From Paracoccus beibuensis (lineage in GTDB: Bacteria; Pseudomonadota; Alphaproteobacteria; Rhodobacterales; Rhodobacteraceae), in assembly GCF_026162625.1 (NCBI RefSeq), contig NZ_JAOTBD010000027.1:1-48393 (forward strand): a stretch of 48,393 bases of DNA, in the 5' to 3' direction. Position 1 is the stretch's first letter; every line of letters begins with the position of its first letter. The notes beneath the pieces are model-generated. The model saw only the letters and a list, made by a program, of their open reading frames with translations. It had not been told where the DNA came from and made no database searches. A program made the position numbers and the translations under genes. Shown piece after piece: positions 47,033 to 48,393 of this stretch.

Positions 47033-47412
47033 AGCGACGACCTCGATGCTTCTTGCCGGCGTGATGCCGGCGAAAGAGAGGGCGCGCAGCAACTCGAATC
47101 CGGCCATCACCCCATAGGTTCCGTCGAAGCGTCCCCCCGTCGGCTGGCTATCGATATGCGAGCCAATCAGGAGGGGGGGAGGTCGGGATTGGCGCCCTCC
47201 AGCCTCAGGAAGAGATTGGCTATCTCGTCGGTATAGGGCCTCAGCCCGGCGCGGTGCGCTTGGCCGACAAGCCAGCCCCGCGCCTCGATCTCGGCGTCGG
47301 AGAGGGCGGGACGATTGACCCCGCCCGAACCAAAGCCGCCGAAGCGCGCCAGATCCATCAGGCTGGACCACAGCCGATCTGCATCGATGGTTTGCGCCCA
47401 TGCTCCCGCCAT
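47033..47412 (-). pseudogene. M20-family amidohydrolase (N-carbamoyl amino-acid hydrolase type), broken
   Basis: ATG 47412 starts DADRLWSSLMDLARFGGFG, then RPALSDAEIEARGWL, then EGANPDLPP. After a run of seven G (about 47173-47179) the family sequence goes on in another frame: LLIGSHIDSQPTGGRFDGTY and GVMAGFELLRAL. The metal-binding GSHIDS and DG..GV are typical of M20/carbamoylase enzymes. The gene stops at an IS256 junction near 47032, so about 300 residues are lost. Confidence 0.75.
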
Positions 47413-47415
47413 CGC

Positions 47416-48058
47416 TTAGCTGGTCCGCATGATTTGCGCCGGGTTCGAGCGCGGATCGCGTGCAGTCCACGCGCCGGCTTCCACCTGGGCCAGAAAATCG
47501 GCCATGAACTGGTTGAACAGCGCCGGCTCCTCGAGGTTCAGCGTGTGTCCGCTCTTCGGCAAGATCGCCAGACCCGAGGCGGGCACGGTCTTCTTAAGGA
47601 AGATGCCCGGCTGCAGGCAATGGTCGTCCTCATCGCCAGCCATGACCAGGAGCGGCAATTCCAGCTTTGCCAGCCGGTCTTCCAGATCATAGATCAAGGG
47701 CGCCGCGCCTGCACTCCGCGCATCGTCATGGCGGAGCCCAACGAGTCATGCTCGCCCAGCTGCTGCCGGAATTCGACCCAGCCGCGCGGGTCCTTCGTCA
47801 GGTAGGAGATGCGCGAAGCGGCCATCCCGTAGACTTGGGAGAATTGCTCCGCGCCCTGCGCCTCGAACTGCTGCGCCACCTCAAGGGATACATCGCGGAA
47901 ATACTCCTCGAAAGCCTTCTCGGCGCCATAGCCTGCGCCCGCGACCAGAAGCGACAGGGCGCGGTCGGGATAGGTCAGGCCGAAGTGCAAAGTGGCAAAG
48001 CCGCCCATCGACAGGCCGACGATATGCGCCTTCGCGAGGTATTGCGGGCGGTCGAGGA
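47416..48058 (-). pseudogene. Alpha/beta hydrolase, frameshifted and 5' truncated
   Basis: The nucleophile elbow is GLSMGGFA, followed by YPDRALSLLVAGAGYG. After about 47700 the family pattern (LIYDLEDRLAKLELPLLVMA, GDEDDH, SGHTLNLEEP with the His) is in a different frame. The 5' end is missing at about 48058, where a phage capsid fragment on the plus strand begins. It ends three bases before the M20 start, so the two were likely an operon. Confidence 0.75.
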
Positions 48059-48255
48059 CAATCTGCTCGGCGAGAGCATGAGCGATGTGCACGCCCTCGT
48101 CAGCCGGGAATTCTTCGACAAGCTGATCGCCCATCCGAAAACCGAGGAGGCGTACAAGTTCTATGCCGCCACCGGCGCCCAGCCGCTCCGCCAGGACATG
48201 CGCCGCAACTTCCCCTTCGCCGGGATCGTCTTCGAGGAATATGCGGGCACCTTGA
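48059..48255 (+). pseudogene. Phage major capsid protein E fragment
   Basis: The plus frame carries SDVHALVSREFFDKLIAHPK, then TEEAYKFYAATGAQPLRQDM and RRNFPFAGIVFEEYAGT. This pattern (a FFD..I.HP motif, then F.F.GI.FEEY) is from major capsid protein E of tailed phages. It has neither start nor end here and joins a hydrolase fragment on the left, so it is a relic. Confidence 0.6.
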
Positions 48256-48327
48256 CTCTTTCCACGAAGGCGAAGCTTTGTTGCGCAAAGAGCTTGAAGG
48301 CCGGACTTCCCCTTTCCCCGGGCGGAC
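48256..48327. other. Junction sequence with a possible insertion-sequence end
   Basis: It contains CTTTG-TTGCG-CAAAG, a short inverted repeat (48278-48292), and a pyrimidine-rich stretch. Similar sequence forms the ends of some insertion sequences, but I cannot name one. Confidence 0.3.
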
Positions 48328-48393
48328 TTATCCCACGAGCTCTGTGACAGGTATGCCGAGCGCCGTGTAGCCGTTAAGCACGGCGGCGCGAAT
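48328..48393 (-). CDS. C-terminal end of an unidentified ORF (cut by window edge)
   Basis: The last 21 codons before TAA 48328-48330 encode IRAAVLNGYTALGIPVTELV plus a final Gly. The ending resembles those of some transposases, and it lies next to a possible insertion-sequence end. Too short to be sure. Confidence 0.3.
   Translation of the reverse strand: MRAAVLNGYTALGIPVTELVG

Overview
The window is GC-rich chromosomal DNA from an alphaproteobacterium, most likely a Rhodobacteraceae member close to Paracoccus. This rests on protein-family resemblance (BluB, BioBFDA, MotA/MotE-type flagellar genes, RlmH-RsfS, EnvC-CtpA-RppH), on a near-consensus CtrA box in a flagellar promoter, and on the GC-rich intergenic element ending in a TTTGGGCAA-like sequence that I associate with that family. 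No database was searched. Several genes probably start with GTG or TTG.

Positions 1-2233 are a scrapyard. In order there is the tail of an IS30-type transposase, a TPP-enzyme fragment, an array of CCTCCTCC motifs, a hypothetical fragment, the first ~37 residues of a RecD-like helicase, a C-terminal tail with three AT-hook-like motifs, and an omptin protease gene broken by about four frameshifts.

Positions 2380-45019 are an orderly core. The blocks are: nitronate monooxygenase; msrB-msrA methionine sulfoxide repair; an RND efflux operon with two adaptors (minus); kynU facing away from a kynurenine formamidase-like hydrolase; a lipoprotein lytic transglycosylase overlapping bluB; gpmI-envC-ctpA-rppH (minus); rsfS-rlmH (minus); leuC and leuD with a membrane protein on the other strand between them; an endonuclease/exonuclease/phosphatase-family protein; bioB-bioF-bioD-bioA (minus); and flagellar genes as two divergent operons. 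The minus flagellar operon is fliL, DUF6468-like, motE, motA, an unknown gene, flhA, fliR, flhB, fliJ-like. The plus operon is fliF, fliH-like, fliN, fliP. Then come HDAC-like/xseB/ispA/dxs (minus, isoprenoid precursors) and dapF-mtaB (minus). The flagellar set lacks fliG, fliM, fliI, fliQ and motB, so more loci must exist elsewhere.

Positions 45115-48393 start an integrated element: tRNA-Lys(UUU), then a tyrosine recombinase with an in-frame TGA at codon 52, two damaged phage-like small genes, a 5'-deleted IS256-family transposase, fragments of an M20 amidohydrolase and an alpha/beta hydrolase, a capsid-protein-E fragment and an unidentified ORF tail. The element continues past the window.

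The signals most worth a second look are a possible leaderless 28-codon ORF with mutually exclusive hairpins before leuC, the pyrimidine-motif array at 308-548, the DapF with Ser in place of a catalytic Cys, the small secreted protein inside the flagellar operon, and the in-frame TGA of the integrase. I found no clear anti-phage, CRISPR or biosynthetic system.
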